Shown here: positions 26,845 to 35,084 of the stretch, piece after piece
Position numbering within the stretch: the stretch's first letter is position 1
How the letters are laid out: each line of letters starts with the position of its first letter
Assembly: GCF_000725495.1 (NCBI RefSeq)
Contig: NZ_JNZD01000028.1
Coordinates: forward strand, 93,898 to 157,897
DNA from: Streptomyces aureus
Lineage (GTDB): Bacteria; Actinomycetota; Actinomycetes; Streptomycetales; Streptomycetaceae
Direction of reading: 5' to 3'
Length of the DNA stretch: 64,000 nt
Made by a program: the position numbers and the translations under genes
The notes under the pieces: generated by a model
What the model was told of the DNA's origin: nothing
The model's database searches: none
Seen by the model: only the letters and a program-made list of their open reading frames with translations

Positions 26845-27266
26845 TGCGCTCGCTCGTGGATCGTCACGTCCCGGCCAGCCTGGATGATCTTGCTGCCTCC
26901 TGACGCGTCAGCCTTCTGATGCACGCCTCCCGGCTCGTCCGGTCCGCTCAGGTGACGGTCCAGCGCGTCGACCAGCGTCTGCAGCTCGTCCGCGAACTCG
27001 GTGTCATCCTCGGCGTGCTGCGCTACCGCGTCGCTGACGCGGCGAAGTGTACGATCGCTGACCTCTCCGTCACCGCCATCAACCTCCGTGACGAGGGTCT
27101 CCAGCGCCGGATCACCGGACAGATTCCGGGTCACGAGCTCGTGGATGGCGTCCATCCCAGTGTCGAGAACCTGATCGACTTCCTGGTCTGCACGTCCCGC
27201 CACCCGCCGCAACTTGCGGACCATATACCCGACCACGGCCCCCGCCAGCAGCTCCACGCCCGTCAC
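26841..27266 (-). CDS. Small membrane-anchored partner of the STAND NTPase, 141 aa
   Basis: GTG 27266 has GGGGAGG 5 bases upstream. Residues 3-18 form a short N-terminal membrane span (GVELLAGAVVGYMV) followed by a basic stop-transfer stretch (RKLRRVAGR). An acidic helical middle follows, then a C-terminal tag SKIIQAGRDVTIHE that echoes the tag near the N-terminus of the downstream NTPase. Translation is coupled to that gene by a GTGA overlap. A membrane effector or anchor activated by the NTPase is plausible; no enzymatic motif is seen. Confidence 0.7.
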   Translation of the reverse strand: MTGVELLAGAVVGYMVRKLRRVAGRADQEVDQVLDTGMDAIHELVTRNLSGDPALETLVTEVDGGDGEVSDRTLRRVSDAVAQHAEDDTEFADELQTLVDALDRHLSGPDEPGGVHQKADASGGSKIIQAGRDVTIHERAQ

Positions 27267-27385
27267 CGAACCTCCCCCAGACCCAAAATGCGACGCCTTG
27301 TCCGCCCAGGCATACCCATCAGCACCACCCGGGCCACCTCCAAAGGGAACGAAAAGGGGTGCGGCTCCTCTGAAGTGAAGGTCGT

Positions 27386-27991
27386 GGGACTGTAAATCGT
27401 TCGGTGTAACTCCCGATCATGGAAGATGCATCGATGACCAGTGAGAACGTGTCCGAGTCCGAGACCGTCGAGCCCACGAAGGCTGCGTCGGTGAAGGCCG
27501 TGGACGACCAGTTGATCGACGAGCTGGTGGGTCGTGCCCGAGCCGAAGGCCTGCAGCTGACGGGCGAGGGCGGTCTGCTGCAGCAGCTGACCAAACGGCT
27601 GCTGGAGTCCGCCCTGGATGGCGAGATCACCGATCATCTCGGCTATGACAAGCACGACCCGGCCGGAAAGAACGGCGGCAACTCCCGCAACGGCACACGT
27701 TCCAAGACGGTGCTGACCGACGTCGGTCCACTGGAGATAACCGTGCCCCGCGACCGCGACGGCTCCTTCGAGCCGAAGATCGTCATGAAGCGACAAAAGC
27801 GCCTGACCGGCGTCGACGAGATGGTCATCTCTCTGGCTGCGAAGGGCCTGACCACCGGCAAGGGACAGGCCCGCTGGACCATGCGCTGGAAGACCGCACT
27901 GAACGCCTTCGACATCACCTTCGACGGCCGCCTCTCGGTAGCCCGTCAATAGCTCCAACTACCCCAATTACACCGCTCGTTTGACAGACCC
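27386..27991 (+). mobile_element. Internally deleted IS256-type element (MITE-like)
   Basis: Imperfect terminal inverted repeats remain. The left end starts GGGACTGTAAATCG at 27386; the right end, read inward from 27991, starts GGGTCTGTCAAACG. Both continue into CGGTGTAA. Only the two ends of the transposase gene survive between them. No direct target duplication is seen. Confidence 0.7.
27419..27952 (+). pseudogene. IS256-family (mutator) transposase with internal deletion
   Basis: The first ~150 codons are a normal IS256-family N-terminus (LLQQLTKRLLESALDGEITD, HLGYDKHDPAGKNGGNSRNG, VGPLEITVPRDRDGSFEP, DEMVISLAAKGLTTG). The frame then jumps in phase to the family's C-terminal end (KGQARWTMRWKTALNAFDIT). 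About 230 internal residues, including all of the DDE core, are missing. The 177-aa product cannot catalyse transposition but keeps the DNA-binding N-terminus, so it could bind the element ends or act as an inhibitor. Its start has ATG at 27419 and 27434. Confidence 0.85.
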
Positions 27992-27996
27992 GGCCC

Positions 27997-28182
27997 TGGC
28001 TGTGGCGGCAGTACCCCTCCTCCAGCCTGCTGCTGCGCGATGACCGGATCGTCGACGAGGTCCAGGCGGACACCGACCCGCGCACCCTGTGCGAACTGTT
28101 CGGCCTCACCCACAACGCCGTCACCCGCTACACCTGGCCTTACCAGGACGCCTCTCACCCACCCCGCACACCAGGATCCTGA
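27997..28182 (+). pseudogene. Tyrosine recombinase C-terminal relic 1
   Basis: A start-less frame reads LLLRDDRIVDEVQADTDPRT then LCELFGLTHNAVTRYT to a stop at 28182. This is the tail type found after the catalytic domain of Streptomyces site-specific recombinases (DRIxDEAxxTxDxxxLxxLFGLSxxxAxRY). It begins directly at the right end of the IS256 remnant, so that insertion probably cut the gene. Two similar tails occur at 39.7 and 44.3 kb. Confidence 0.55.
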
Positions 28183-28437
28183 CCACTACTTCTGGCCCGG
28201 CCCGCCAGCCGTGGACCTTCGGGGCGGGCCGTCCGCTCCGGTGGTGGCCGCGGTCCTGCTCGCTTCGTCTGCCTTCGGGAATGTCCGCGTGCCGGGTCGT
28301 GTTGTGGGGGGTGTGGTTGTGAAGGGGACAGTGTCCCCGGGCCTCACCTATAGCCCATGAGGACGATCGTCCGGCTGAAGCCTCATGGAGCCTTTCGCCG
28401 CGTAGGCGACCGCCCTTCACCGCCACAGGCACGTCGA
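28183..28437. other. Non-coding stretch with hairpins
   Basis: It holds a 9-bp stem (28198-28206 with 28223-28231) just after the recombinase relic and a small GGGGAC/GTCCCC hairpin near 28330. No gene is seen. Confidence 0.35.
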
Positions 28438-28469
28438 CGGCCCACCCCGCGATTCCGCGGGGTGGGCCG
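28438..28469. terminator. 14-bp perfect hairpin terminator
   Basis: CGGCCCACCCCGCG and its exact complement enclose a 4-base loop ATTC, followed on the plus strand by TTCACGTTTT. It is the strongest terminator-like structure seen in the window. The transcript it ends is unclear. Confidence 0.65.
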
Positions 28470-28599
28470 TTCACGTTTTCCACCGGCTGCGCGACAGTAT
28501 CGAGTGCTCCGCAGCCCACGGTTTGTGCCGGGTGGTCGATCCCGGGCACCCTTTGGTACCGGGTGCCGGCTGCTGCTGAAGCGGCGGTGTGCGGGGAGC

Positions 28600-28966
28600 A
28601 GGGGGCGTGGTCCGGCGGGCAGGAGGAACCGTTCCTCGAGCACGGCGCGCTGCGCATCCTTCACGGGCCAGGCCCTCAGTGGGAAGTCCTGCTCGGTCGC
28701 GGTCAGCTTCTTCGCTCCCAGGGTCAGGTGGCGGCCAATTCGAAGAGGTGGACGCGTGCGGGGGACTTCGAAGTGATCGCGTGCGCGCCCTGCGGTGTCC
28801 AGTGCCCGGCGCTTGCGCCGGCGTTCCCGGGGAGCTCGCGGCGGGCCAGCGGGCTCTCGCTCTCTTCCTGCCGTCCTTCGGGAAGGAAGAGATAGGCGCC
28901 GTCGTGCGCGGGGAAGTCGGCGCTCAAGAGCGTGACGAGATCGTTCTTGTCGCGCGCTACGACCAC
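28600..28966 (-). pseudogene. Decayed gene of unknown function
   Basis: Coding-like sequence reads SADFPAHDGAYLFLPEGR and PLARRELPGNAGAS, then shifts frame before LGAKKLTATEQDFPLRAWPV and AVLEERFLLPAG. GC-ending codons support former coding. The frames cannot be joined without at least one indel. No family is recognised. Confidence 0.3.
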
Positions 28967-29171
28967 CGAGGCATCGCGCCGGGATTCATCGCTCCTGTCA
29001 GCTTCTCGAGAGCCGGTCGGTGACTGCGGGCGGCCGTGATGCGCACATCAGGCAAGAGGCCTTGAGCGAGGCGGACCGAGGAGAAGGGGGTGTGGCCCGG
29101 CCCTGCCAGAGCGCGGATTGGGCCGGGCCACGGCTGAGAACCCTAGACCGGGCAGCGGTATCCAGAGTCCT

Positions 29172-29556
29172 CAGCGTTCGCGCGCGGCCTGCGGGTCACC
29201 GATGACTCCACCAGCATCACGTTCCTGCCCGGCTGCTGCGACGGGCTGGAGGACTGGCGCGACTGGCACCGGCTCGTCGATGGCGGCGGCCTGCTCGGTT
29301 TCGGCCACGACCCCGTGTCACCGGTTGCGGAGCGCTTCGGCGACAACGTCCGGAGCAGATCGACAGCCCGGTGATCGAACTGTCCGTCGTCGAACTCCGC
29401 CACCTGCTCGCTGGTGCCGAGCGTGATCTGGCTGACTTCCTCGCACTGGCCGCCGACTGGGCCCTTCACCACCTGCCCGGGCACTGGGCTTCCGTCACCG
29501 CCGCCCTCGCCCGGGTCCTCGACCTGCCTGCGCCGGCCCTATCGCCAGAGCAGTAA
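29172..29556 (+). pseudogene. Decayed hypothetical gene, 5' truncated and frameshifted
   Basis: The first part reads SITFLPGCCDGLEDWRDWHR and GGLLGFGHDPVSPVAERFGD; after a frameshift near 29355 it continues EQIDSPVIELSVVELRHLLA, GAERDLADFLALAADW and ends SPEQ at 29556. I recall this as a common uncharacterised Streptomyces protein, often in polymorphic-toxin neighbourhoods. The start is missing. The 3' piece alone could be read from GTG 29371 as a 61-aa ORF. Confidence 0.5.
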
Positions 29557-30235
29557 CAGCGGGCCCGGTTCCGCCAGCCGACGCAGACCGAGGCGGGCAC
29601 AGTCATCGTGCGCGCCACGGTAAGCACGTCCGCGTGTACCCACCCGGGTGCTTCGTCGTGTACGCCGACAGCTGTTCGCTTGTGCGGAGGAGCGGAGCGC
29701 GGCGGTGGTGCTGCGCCGGGTCGGCGCGCTGCAGCCGTTTTGCGCGGTGCCGGTGCCCGGCCGGCAGCGGCTCGGTGCCGTGCGCGTCCTCGTGGGGCGG
29801 GGGCGGTAGGGCGACGGTTTCCGGCTGGTGCGCGGTGTCGCTCCAACGGGCGATGGCGGATCGGTTCTGCGCGCGGGTGTCAGGGTGTGGCGGGTGTTGG
29901 GCGGCGGAGCGTTCGGGCGTTGACTCAATGGGTGTGACGTGCGCCACGGTTGTGCTCGTTCTTACCGGCAGGACCGTGCTCCTCTTGCGCGTTGCCGCTG
30001 CTCACGGGCCCTGTCTTGAACAGGAGGACCCACAGAGAACTAACGTTCCGCTTACGTTGATGATCGGTGAGTAATATTTTTCGAGGTCGGCATGAGTCTT
30101 ACGCCTCCGAAATCGAGAGTGTGGTGCCTGAGGACCCCGATCAACTGGGGCCTTACGCGGCCTGGTTGGCCCGCGTCTGGATACGCGCCGCTGCCCGATG
30201 AGGAGCAGGCGGGGCTTGCATCGCCTGGAGGTTTC
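29557..30235. other. 680-base region without a gene; promoter of the sigma unit at its end
   Basis: No frame has coding character. The last 200 bases are AT-richer, with a near-repeat (TAACGTT, then TTACGTT) around 30039-30058 that might be a control site for the sigma-factor gene downstream. Confidence 0.3.
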
Positions 30236-30829
30236 ATGGGCACTGGCGACATCAGCACCGACGTGTCGCCCCAGGACGGCGGTCATACGGCCCCTCCTGA
30301 TCTGCCCCTCGACTTCGAGGGTTTTTACCTCGGCCATCAGGAGTTCTTCCACGACTTCGCGGAGATCCACCTCGGTGGCCGCCGGGTCGCGGAGGAGGTG
30401 GTGCACCAGGTGTTTCTCCAGATCCTCGGCGGCTGGGACGAGCTGCTGCAGCAGGGTGATCTCGAGCAGCAGACGCTGGCCGTGCTGCACCGGGGTGTGA
30501 CGCAGCGTCTGCAGGAGGACGACCGGCCCCCGGCCTTCCTCATCGCCGGGCCGATAGCCAAGAACCTCGAGGCGGTCCGCAACCAGCTGGAGATCACCGG
30601 TGCGGCCGGCGGCCTCTACGAGGCGATCCTGGGTCTGCCGACCCGCCAGTTCACCGTCATCGTCCTGCGCCATCTGCTCGGGTATCCGACCAAGCGGATC
30701 GCCCGCTACATGGGCCTGGACACCCGCACCGTCGACTACCACGGCCGCAAGGGCAAGGAACGCCTGCGCATCCAGCTGGGCCTGCCCGCTCCCGCGGGCA
30801 AGATCGTCAAGAAGGGAGCAGGACAGTGA
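30236..30829 (+). CDS. Sigma-70-like (ECF-type) transcription factor, 197 aa
   Basis: ATG 30236 has TGGAGG 5 bases upstream. Residues 20-75 look like a sigma region 2 (DFEGFYLGHQEFFHDFAEIH, then RRVAEEVVHQVFLQILGGWD). Residues about 140-185 form the region 4 HTH (TRQFTVIVLRHLLGYPTKRI, YMGLDTRTVDYHGRKGKERL). The long linker suggests a divergent family member. It overlaps the next gene by 4 bases, so that protein is probably its dedicated partner (regulator or client). No anti-sigma motif such as an HxxxCxxC zinc site is seen there. Confidence 0.75.
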   Translation: MGTGDISTDVSPQDGGHTAPPDLPLDFEGFYLGHQEFFHDFAEIHLGGRRVAEEVVHQVFLQILGGWDELLQQGDLEQQTLAVLHRGVTQRLQEDDRPPAFLIAGPIAKNLEAVRNQLEITGAAGGLYEAILGLPTRQFTVIVLRHLLGYPTKRIARYMGLDTRTVDYHGRKGKERLRIQLGLPAPAGKIVKKGAGQ

Positions 30830-31497
30830 CTGCCATCGATGACCTCCTCGCCGACGCACGGATCACCACCACACTGCGCGACGGGTTCGACGTGGGTGCG
30901 GCGCTGCGCCGCCTGGCCGCGGATGCCGCCGGCGCGGCGGCGCGGCCGAACCCGGACATGCTGCGGGCCGCGCAGGCCGGCCAGCGGCTGTCGACGGTGT
31001 GCCGGTGGATCCTCAACAAGCCGGATGCGGCCCACCACGTGGACCGTCTCGCGCAAGAACCGGATGCTCCTTCGGATGTTGCGCATCTGGATGTTGACGG
31101 CGCGCTGGTGTTTGCGTGCCTGCTCCATCTGACCGGTCATCCTGAGAGCGCCCAGTTCTGGTGGCAGCTCGCCGCGGGCGCCGGGCGCCGTGCGGCCGCC
31201 TACTGCCTGCACCTGCACCACCTCGCGCTGGGCGAGGCCCGGGAGGCGCGGCACTGGCTGCATGAAGTGACCGACGGCGTTCTGGACTCCGAGGCTCCCG
31301 ATGACGCCTTCCTCGCCTTCCTGGAGAGCGTTGCCACCTACGTCCGCAAGTCCGGCCTGAGTCAGGCCAGTTCTCCGACCGGGGGGCTGGAGATGGAGGT
31401 CGACCGCCTTGCCACCGCGAAAGCCGGTTCCTGCATCATCGTCCAGCGCCCCGACCGGCGCCTGGCCGACCGGCTCTACGATTTCACGCGCCGCTGA
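30826..31497 (+). CDS. Partner protein of the sigma-like factor, 223 aa
   Basis: GTG 30826 overlaps the sigma stop (GTGA). The protein is cytosolic and helical: AGQRLSTVCRWILNK, HLDVDGALVFACLLHLTG, HPESAQFWWQLAAGAGRRAA, YCLHLHHLALGEAREARHWL. The pattern resembles a single TPR/SEL1-like array sensing accumulated units. The C-terminus (IVQRPDRRLADRLYDFTRR) is basic. I recall such sigma/helical partner pairs in Streptomyces, but no function is established to my knowledge. Confidence 0.65.
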   Translation: MTAIDDLLADARITTTLRDGFDVGAALRRLAADAAGAAARPNPDMLRAAQAGQRLSTVCRWILNKPDAAHHVDRLAQEPDAPSDVAHLDVDGALVFACLLHLTGHPESAQFWWQLAAGAGRRAAAYCLHLHHLALGEAREARHWLHEVTDGVLDSEAPDDAFLAFLESVATYVRKSGLSQASSPTGGLEMEVDRLATAKAGSCIIVQRPDRRLADRLYDFTRR

Positions 31498-32030
31498 TGC
31501 CCCGGGGACGCGGCCGGCCGATGCGCCCGGGCACCCGCAAGCTCGCCGCCGGCCGGCCGCCCGCTCACCGGACGTCTGTCCGCCGGAAGCTGCTCGGTCG
31601 GCCGGCGCGGCGCAGAAGCCCGCTGCTCTCCTCTCGCGCACCCGCCCGCCATCCCCGGCTCCGCTCTTCGGCCTGGCGCGGGGGTGCGAGCGGTGCGGGA
31701 GGCGGCGGCCGTCTTCCGCCCCCCCGGGACTGTCACCGGTTGCCCCTTCCCGGCAGCAGAGTTCGCATCCCGGCCGGGGGAGGAGGCTTGGAGATCGGGA
31801 CGGTGCCGCCTGACGTTCTGAGGGTGGCCGGATCTCATGCAATCCGTCACTTCACGTTGCTCAAAGTCAGACCCAAGGGCAGCGCAGGGTGAGATCATCG
31901 GGCCGTACTCATGCCGGGCGTTTTCGCCTGCCATGGGCGAGGGCTGGGCGCCGGTGCCGAGGGGGAGCCCGCCTCGCCTCTGCCGTCGGGCGACGGTCCT
32001 GCCTGTTCACTGGAAAATCTGGGGCCGTAC
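31498..32030. other. 530-base gap without a supported gene
   Basis: Frames through this stretch are Arg/Pro-rich shadows. It probably holds the promoter of the membrane protein gene at 32031. Confidence 0.35.
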
Positions 32031-32834
32031 ATGCACTGGTATCAACACACGTGGTTCACCGATTTCGCATTACCGGCCGGGATCTGCGCGGGTGTCGCCT
32101 GGTTCGGTCTGCTGCGGCAGTTCGCCGGCAAGGGGCGGCTGCTGGGCACGCACCGCTCCGCGGCCCTGGCCTTCAGCGTCGTCGCCCTGATGTGCGCCAT
32201 CGCCGTCGGAGCGGGCCTGCTGCTGCCGCACCTGGCGAAGGTTCCTCCGGCGGCGGCAGGCTTCGCTCTCGGCGCCACGGCAGCCCCCCGCCGCAGGCAG
32301 GACGGCACGGCCCAGCCGGTCGTCAAGTTCATGACCCTGGGCGTCGCCTGGCTCCTGGAGCGCCTCGAATACCGGATGCGCACCGACGCCCTGAACTGGA
32401 GCACCGAATTCCTCGCCGACTTCAGGGAATCACGGCAGCTGCGCCTGTTCATCCATGAACTCCAGCAGTACCTGCTGGCCCGGCAGGACCACGCAGCCGT
32501 CATCAAGTCGATCAAGGCCCAGTACGAGGCCGCCGAGAAGGCGATCGACAAGGCACTGGAGGTACAGACGTCGACCGACGACGCGTGCAACGTCCAGACG
32601 CCCTGGCTCAAGAGGGAACCGGACGCCGACGAGGAATTCGCCTGCCGCAGCACGTTCGCGGAAGCCCGCACCCTGAGCGAGCACTTTGTGAAGCTCGCCT
32701 ACCTGCACGGGCGCCGGTCCGAGCATCCTGCACTGGAAGTCCTGCGGACGGGAGCCCTCAACGCCGGCGCCCACCACCGCGTCCCGGTGCCGCCGCAGAG
32801 GCGCCGGCCGTCCTGGCGCCGCAGCCGCCGCTGA
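32031..32834 (+). CDS. Two-span membrane protein with cytosolic helical domain, 267 aa
   Basis: ATG 32031 is chosen because the first membrane span begins soon after. Spans are FALPAGICAGVAWFGLL (about 12-28) and ALAFSVVALMCAIAVGAGLL (about 44-64). The rest is cytosolic and helical with a coiled-coil (FIHELQQYLLARQDHAAVIK, KAQYEAAEKAIDKALEVQ), then an acidic Cys-containing stretch and a basic tail. No enzyme motif is seen. It is in line with the sigma unit but 530 bases apart. Function unknown. Confidence 0.6.
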   Translation: MHWYQHTWFTDFALPAGICAGVAWFGLLRQFAGKGRLLGTHRSAALAFSVVALMCAIAVGAGLLLPHLAKVPPAAAGFALGATAAPRRRQDGTAQPVVKFMTLGVAWLLERLEYRMRTDALNWSTEFLADFRESRQLRLFIHELQQYLLARQDHAAVIKSIKAQYEAAEKAIDKALEVQTSTDDACNVQTPWLKREPDADEEFACRSTFAEARTLSEHFVKLAYLHGRRSEHPALEVLRTGALNAGAHHRVPVPPQRRRPSWRRSRR

Positions 32835-32894
32835 AAGCGCCGCTCATCCCGCCAAGGCGAGCAAACACCCCGGGCCCGGGCAGCAGACGTCTCC

Positions 32895-33227
32895 TCAGCG
32901 ATGCGAGGGCAGGCTGGCACCGCGCATCGGCGACGAGTCCCCGCTGCCCTTCGACGGCACGTGAGCGGTCTGGGGATGCACCGAGAACGTGATCTCGACC
33001 TGGGCTCCCAGCGCCTCGGCTGCTGCCGCCAGCGTGCGCACCGTCAGATTTGCGTCCCCGGACATGATCTGACTCACGCGCCCCGGGCTGACACCCATCG
33101 CTTTGGCCAGGTCGGAACGCGATCTGCCAAGGCCCGCAAGGATCCCCGCTAGAGAGGCAGTCGCCTGCCGCGCCAACTGCGCACCGGCTAAGTCTGTGCT
33201 GTTCTCACCTCGAGCGAAGAAGCTCAT
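32895..33227 (-). CDS. XRE-family transcriptional regulator, 110 aa
   Basis: A clear XRE HTH lies at residues about 28-82: LAGILAGLGRSRSDLAKAMG, VSPGRVSQIMSGDANLTVRT, LAAAAEALGAQVEITF. It is the size of single-domain repressors of the antitoxin or phage type. The 5' region (33228-33310) is AT-rich and is the probable promoter and self-regulated operator. No toxin gene is directly linked. Confidence 0.85.
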   Translation of the reverse strand: MSFFARGENSTDLAGAQLARQATASLAGILAGLGRSRSDLAKAMGVSPGRVSQIMSGDANLTVRTLAAAAEALGAQVEITFSVHPQTAHVPSKGSGDSSPMRGASLPSHR

Positions 33228-33615
33228 AGAGGACCCCCAAGTCCGTTGGCAGCAACGAACGTTGCCTCAACTAGAATGCCACCTTTAGCTCTAACTAAAA
33301 ACTCGGTTCTCGCAAAAACCACGGAACATCATCTGCTCCAACCCGGCACGCACCCACTCTGGCCTGCACATACGCAGCCCAGCCAGGCAGCCGCGCCCCG
33401 GCAGCCAAATCACCCTGACGGCGGCTCTCCACAGCCTTTGCGACTGCAGTTCCAGCCACAGCCGCAAACCGGTCAAATCTGCGGGCGGCTGCGGTAACGG
33501 GAGCGTCTCACCGCCCCGGCAGCTGCTCGGCGCGAACGCGCATTCCCCGCAGATCCCTACGCCAGCCCGGAAGAGGTCGAAGTCCGCGAGACGGGGAGGT
33601 TCTGCATCGCTCCCG
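33228..33615. other. Intergenic region with the XRE promoter
   Basis: The minus strand just upstream of the XRE gene carries an AT-rich block (TTAGTTAGAGCTAAA near 33285-33299, CATTCTAGTT near 33272-33281) suitable for a promoter/operator. The rest shows no gene. Confidence 0.35.
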
Positions 33616-34881
33616 TTACGGATGGTGAGTGGTAGTGCGGCAGGTGGGGCATGCGAGGGGGCTTCGGGGGCCGTAGCGGTGGATGGGGGTGGCGCACAGG
33701 GTGCAGGGCCCGATTTCCCAGGGCGGGCATTTCAGTTCTGCGGCGATGACGAGGCGTTCGCGGGGGGAGAGATGCAGGGCGATGGGCCGGCTGGGCTGGA
33801 GCAGGGTGTGGTCGGGTGCTTGGTCGAAGGTGTGGAGTCCGGTGGCGGAGGTGGTCTCGCGTAAGGGGCGCGGGCTGCTGGTGTGGGGGCCGTCTTCGCC
33901 GTATCGGCAGGAGCTGTCGATTTCTTCTTCGGTGTAGGTGACGTGTTCGTCGTCGCTCTGGTCGGGTTCGGCCGGTGCGTCGGATTCGCCGGTGATCTCG
34001 CGCCAGCGCTGCACATCGCGGGCCAGTGCCCACAGGTAGGTGACGCGCCGGGGGTCGTGGGGATTGCGGGAGCGCACGGCCACGTGTTCGCCGTCGGCGC
34101 TGGTGATGACGAGTTCATCGAGCGCAGTGGCACGTTCCTGGGGCAGGCACAGCGCGGCCAGGTACCACCCGCAGTGCCATTTGCCGCAGGCGTCGCCCGT
34201 ATCGGGGCAGGCACGCTCGCTGGCTGGCGTGCATTTCCATATCTGCAGGTGGCGGACGCCGGCGCGGATGATGAGGGCGAGCGGGGAGATGATGCGTTGC
34301 CAGGGGACGTCGTCGACGCGGGTCCAGGGAGCGCTGTCGATCAGCTGGGAGGTCGCGTCGCCGGTCACCCACAGGGGCGCGATACCGCGGGCCCGGGCTT
34401 TGGCGGAGCGCCGGCGGACGGTGTTGGCGGTGATGGGGGAGTACTGGGCTTCCCATCCGACGCGTGCGCCGGCTCCGGTCACCAGGACATCGGTGACCAC
34501 TCGTCCGTCCTCGGACCGTGCTTCGGTCTGTACGTCCAGCCCGTGCCGCGTTGCGGTACGGGCGATCCGTTCCTTCATCGCTTTGTGCTTGTCGCTCTCC
34601 TGGGGTGTGGCGACGTGGGTGAGCGGCAGGTGGGCTGCCTCCCAGACCAGTTGGCCGTTGCGGCGCTGACGGCGGACGAACATCCAGGGGGTTTTGCCGT
34701 CCAGCGCACATTGGCATTCGCCCCCGTTGCGGTCCTCCAAGCACTGCAGCAGGTCGCGGGCGCGCTGGCTGACAGGCTGGGTGATCTCCTCCAGCAGGTG
34801 TTCCCGATCGGGGTTGGCGAGGTCTTTGCGGTGCAGGTTGATCTCTATGCCGTACCTGGTGTGAAACACCCCGTTGGCCAT
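33616..34881 (-). CDS. CoiA-like competence family protein, 421 aa
   Basis: ATG 34881 is used; a GTG 9 bases upstream is in frame. The opening MANGVFHTRYGIEINLHRKD followed by a short Cys-containing helical region fits the actinobacterial CoiA-like group. The middle holds a restriction-endonuclease-like core (TDVLVTGAGARVGWEAQYSP). The C-terminus carries a zinc ribbon (CTLCATPIHRYGPRSPLACP, then C). CoiA proteins act on incoming DNA in competent Firmicutes; in Streptomyces they lie in mobile regions and their role is unproven. A second CoiA-like gene lies 200 bases upstream on the same strand. Confidence 0.7.
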   Translation of the reverse strand: MANGVFHTRYGIEINLHRKDLANPDREHLLEEITQPVSQRARDLLQCLEDRNGGECQCALDGKTPWMFVRRQRRNGQLVWEAAHLPLTHVATPQESDKHKAMKERIARTATRHGLDVQTEARSEDGRVVTDVLVTGAGARVGWEAQYSPITANTVRRRSAKARARGIAPLWVTGDATSQLIDSAPWTRVDDVPWQRIISPLALIIRAGVRHLQIWKCTPASERACPDTGDACGKWHCGWYLAALCLPQERATALDELVITSADGEHVAVRSRNPHDPRRVTYLWALARDVQRWREITGESDAPAEPDQSDDEHVTYTEEEIDSSCRYGEDGPHTSSPRPLRETTSATGLHTFDQAPDHTLLQPSRPIALHLSPRERLVIAAELKCPPWEIGPCTLCATPIHRYGPRSPLACPTCRTTTHHP

Positions 34882-35084
34882 GCATTCCACGGTATGCGCA
34901 GACAACGGGTTCAGACAGAGCGCCGGAACCTGCCGGCCGTCCCCGGGAACGGGGTCTGCAGGCTTGAGGGTTGCGTGATGCGGGGGAGACAGCCGCAGAT
35001 ACCGATGGCGGGTCCGAAGCCGGCTCGGGTGCTGCCCCCCGGGCGGATGCCAGGGATGTCGTGCCTGGCATCCGCGGCGGGGCC

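Noticed and set aside
25171..26919. Plus-strand open frame (about 580 codons) over the STAND-TPR gene
   Set aside because: The antisense NTPase has clear Walker motifs; the plus frame is Arg/Gln/Gly-rich shadow sequence.
27377..27999. Target duplication around the IS256 remnant
   Set aside because: The 8-9 bases flanking the two ends do not match.
29557..29937. Plus- and minus-strand frames of 110-145 codons here
   Set aside because: They are Arg/Gly/Cys-rich, without start context or domain, and coding bias is absent.
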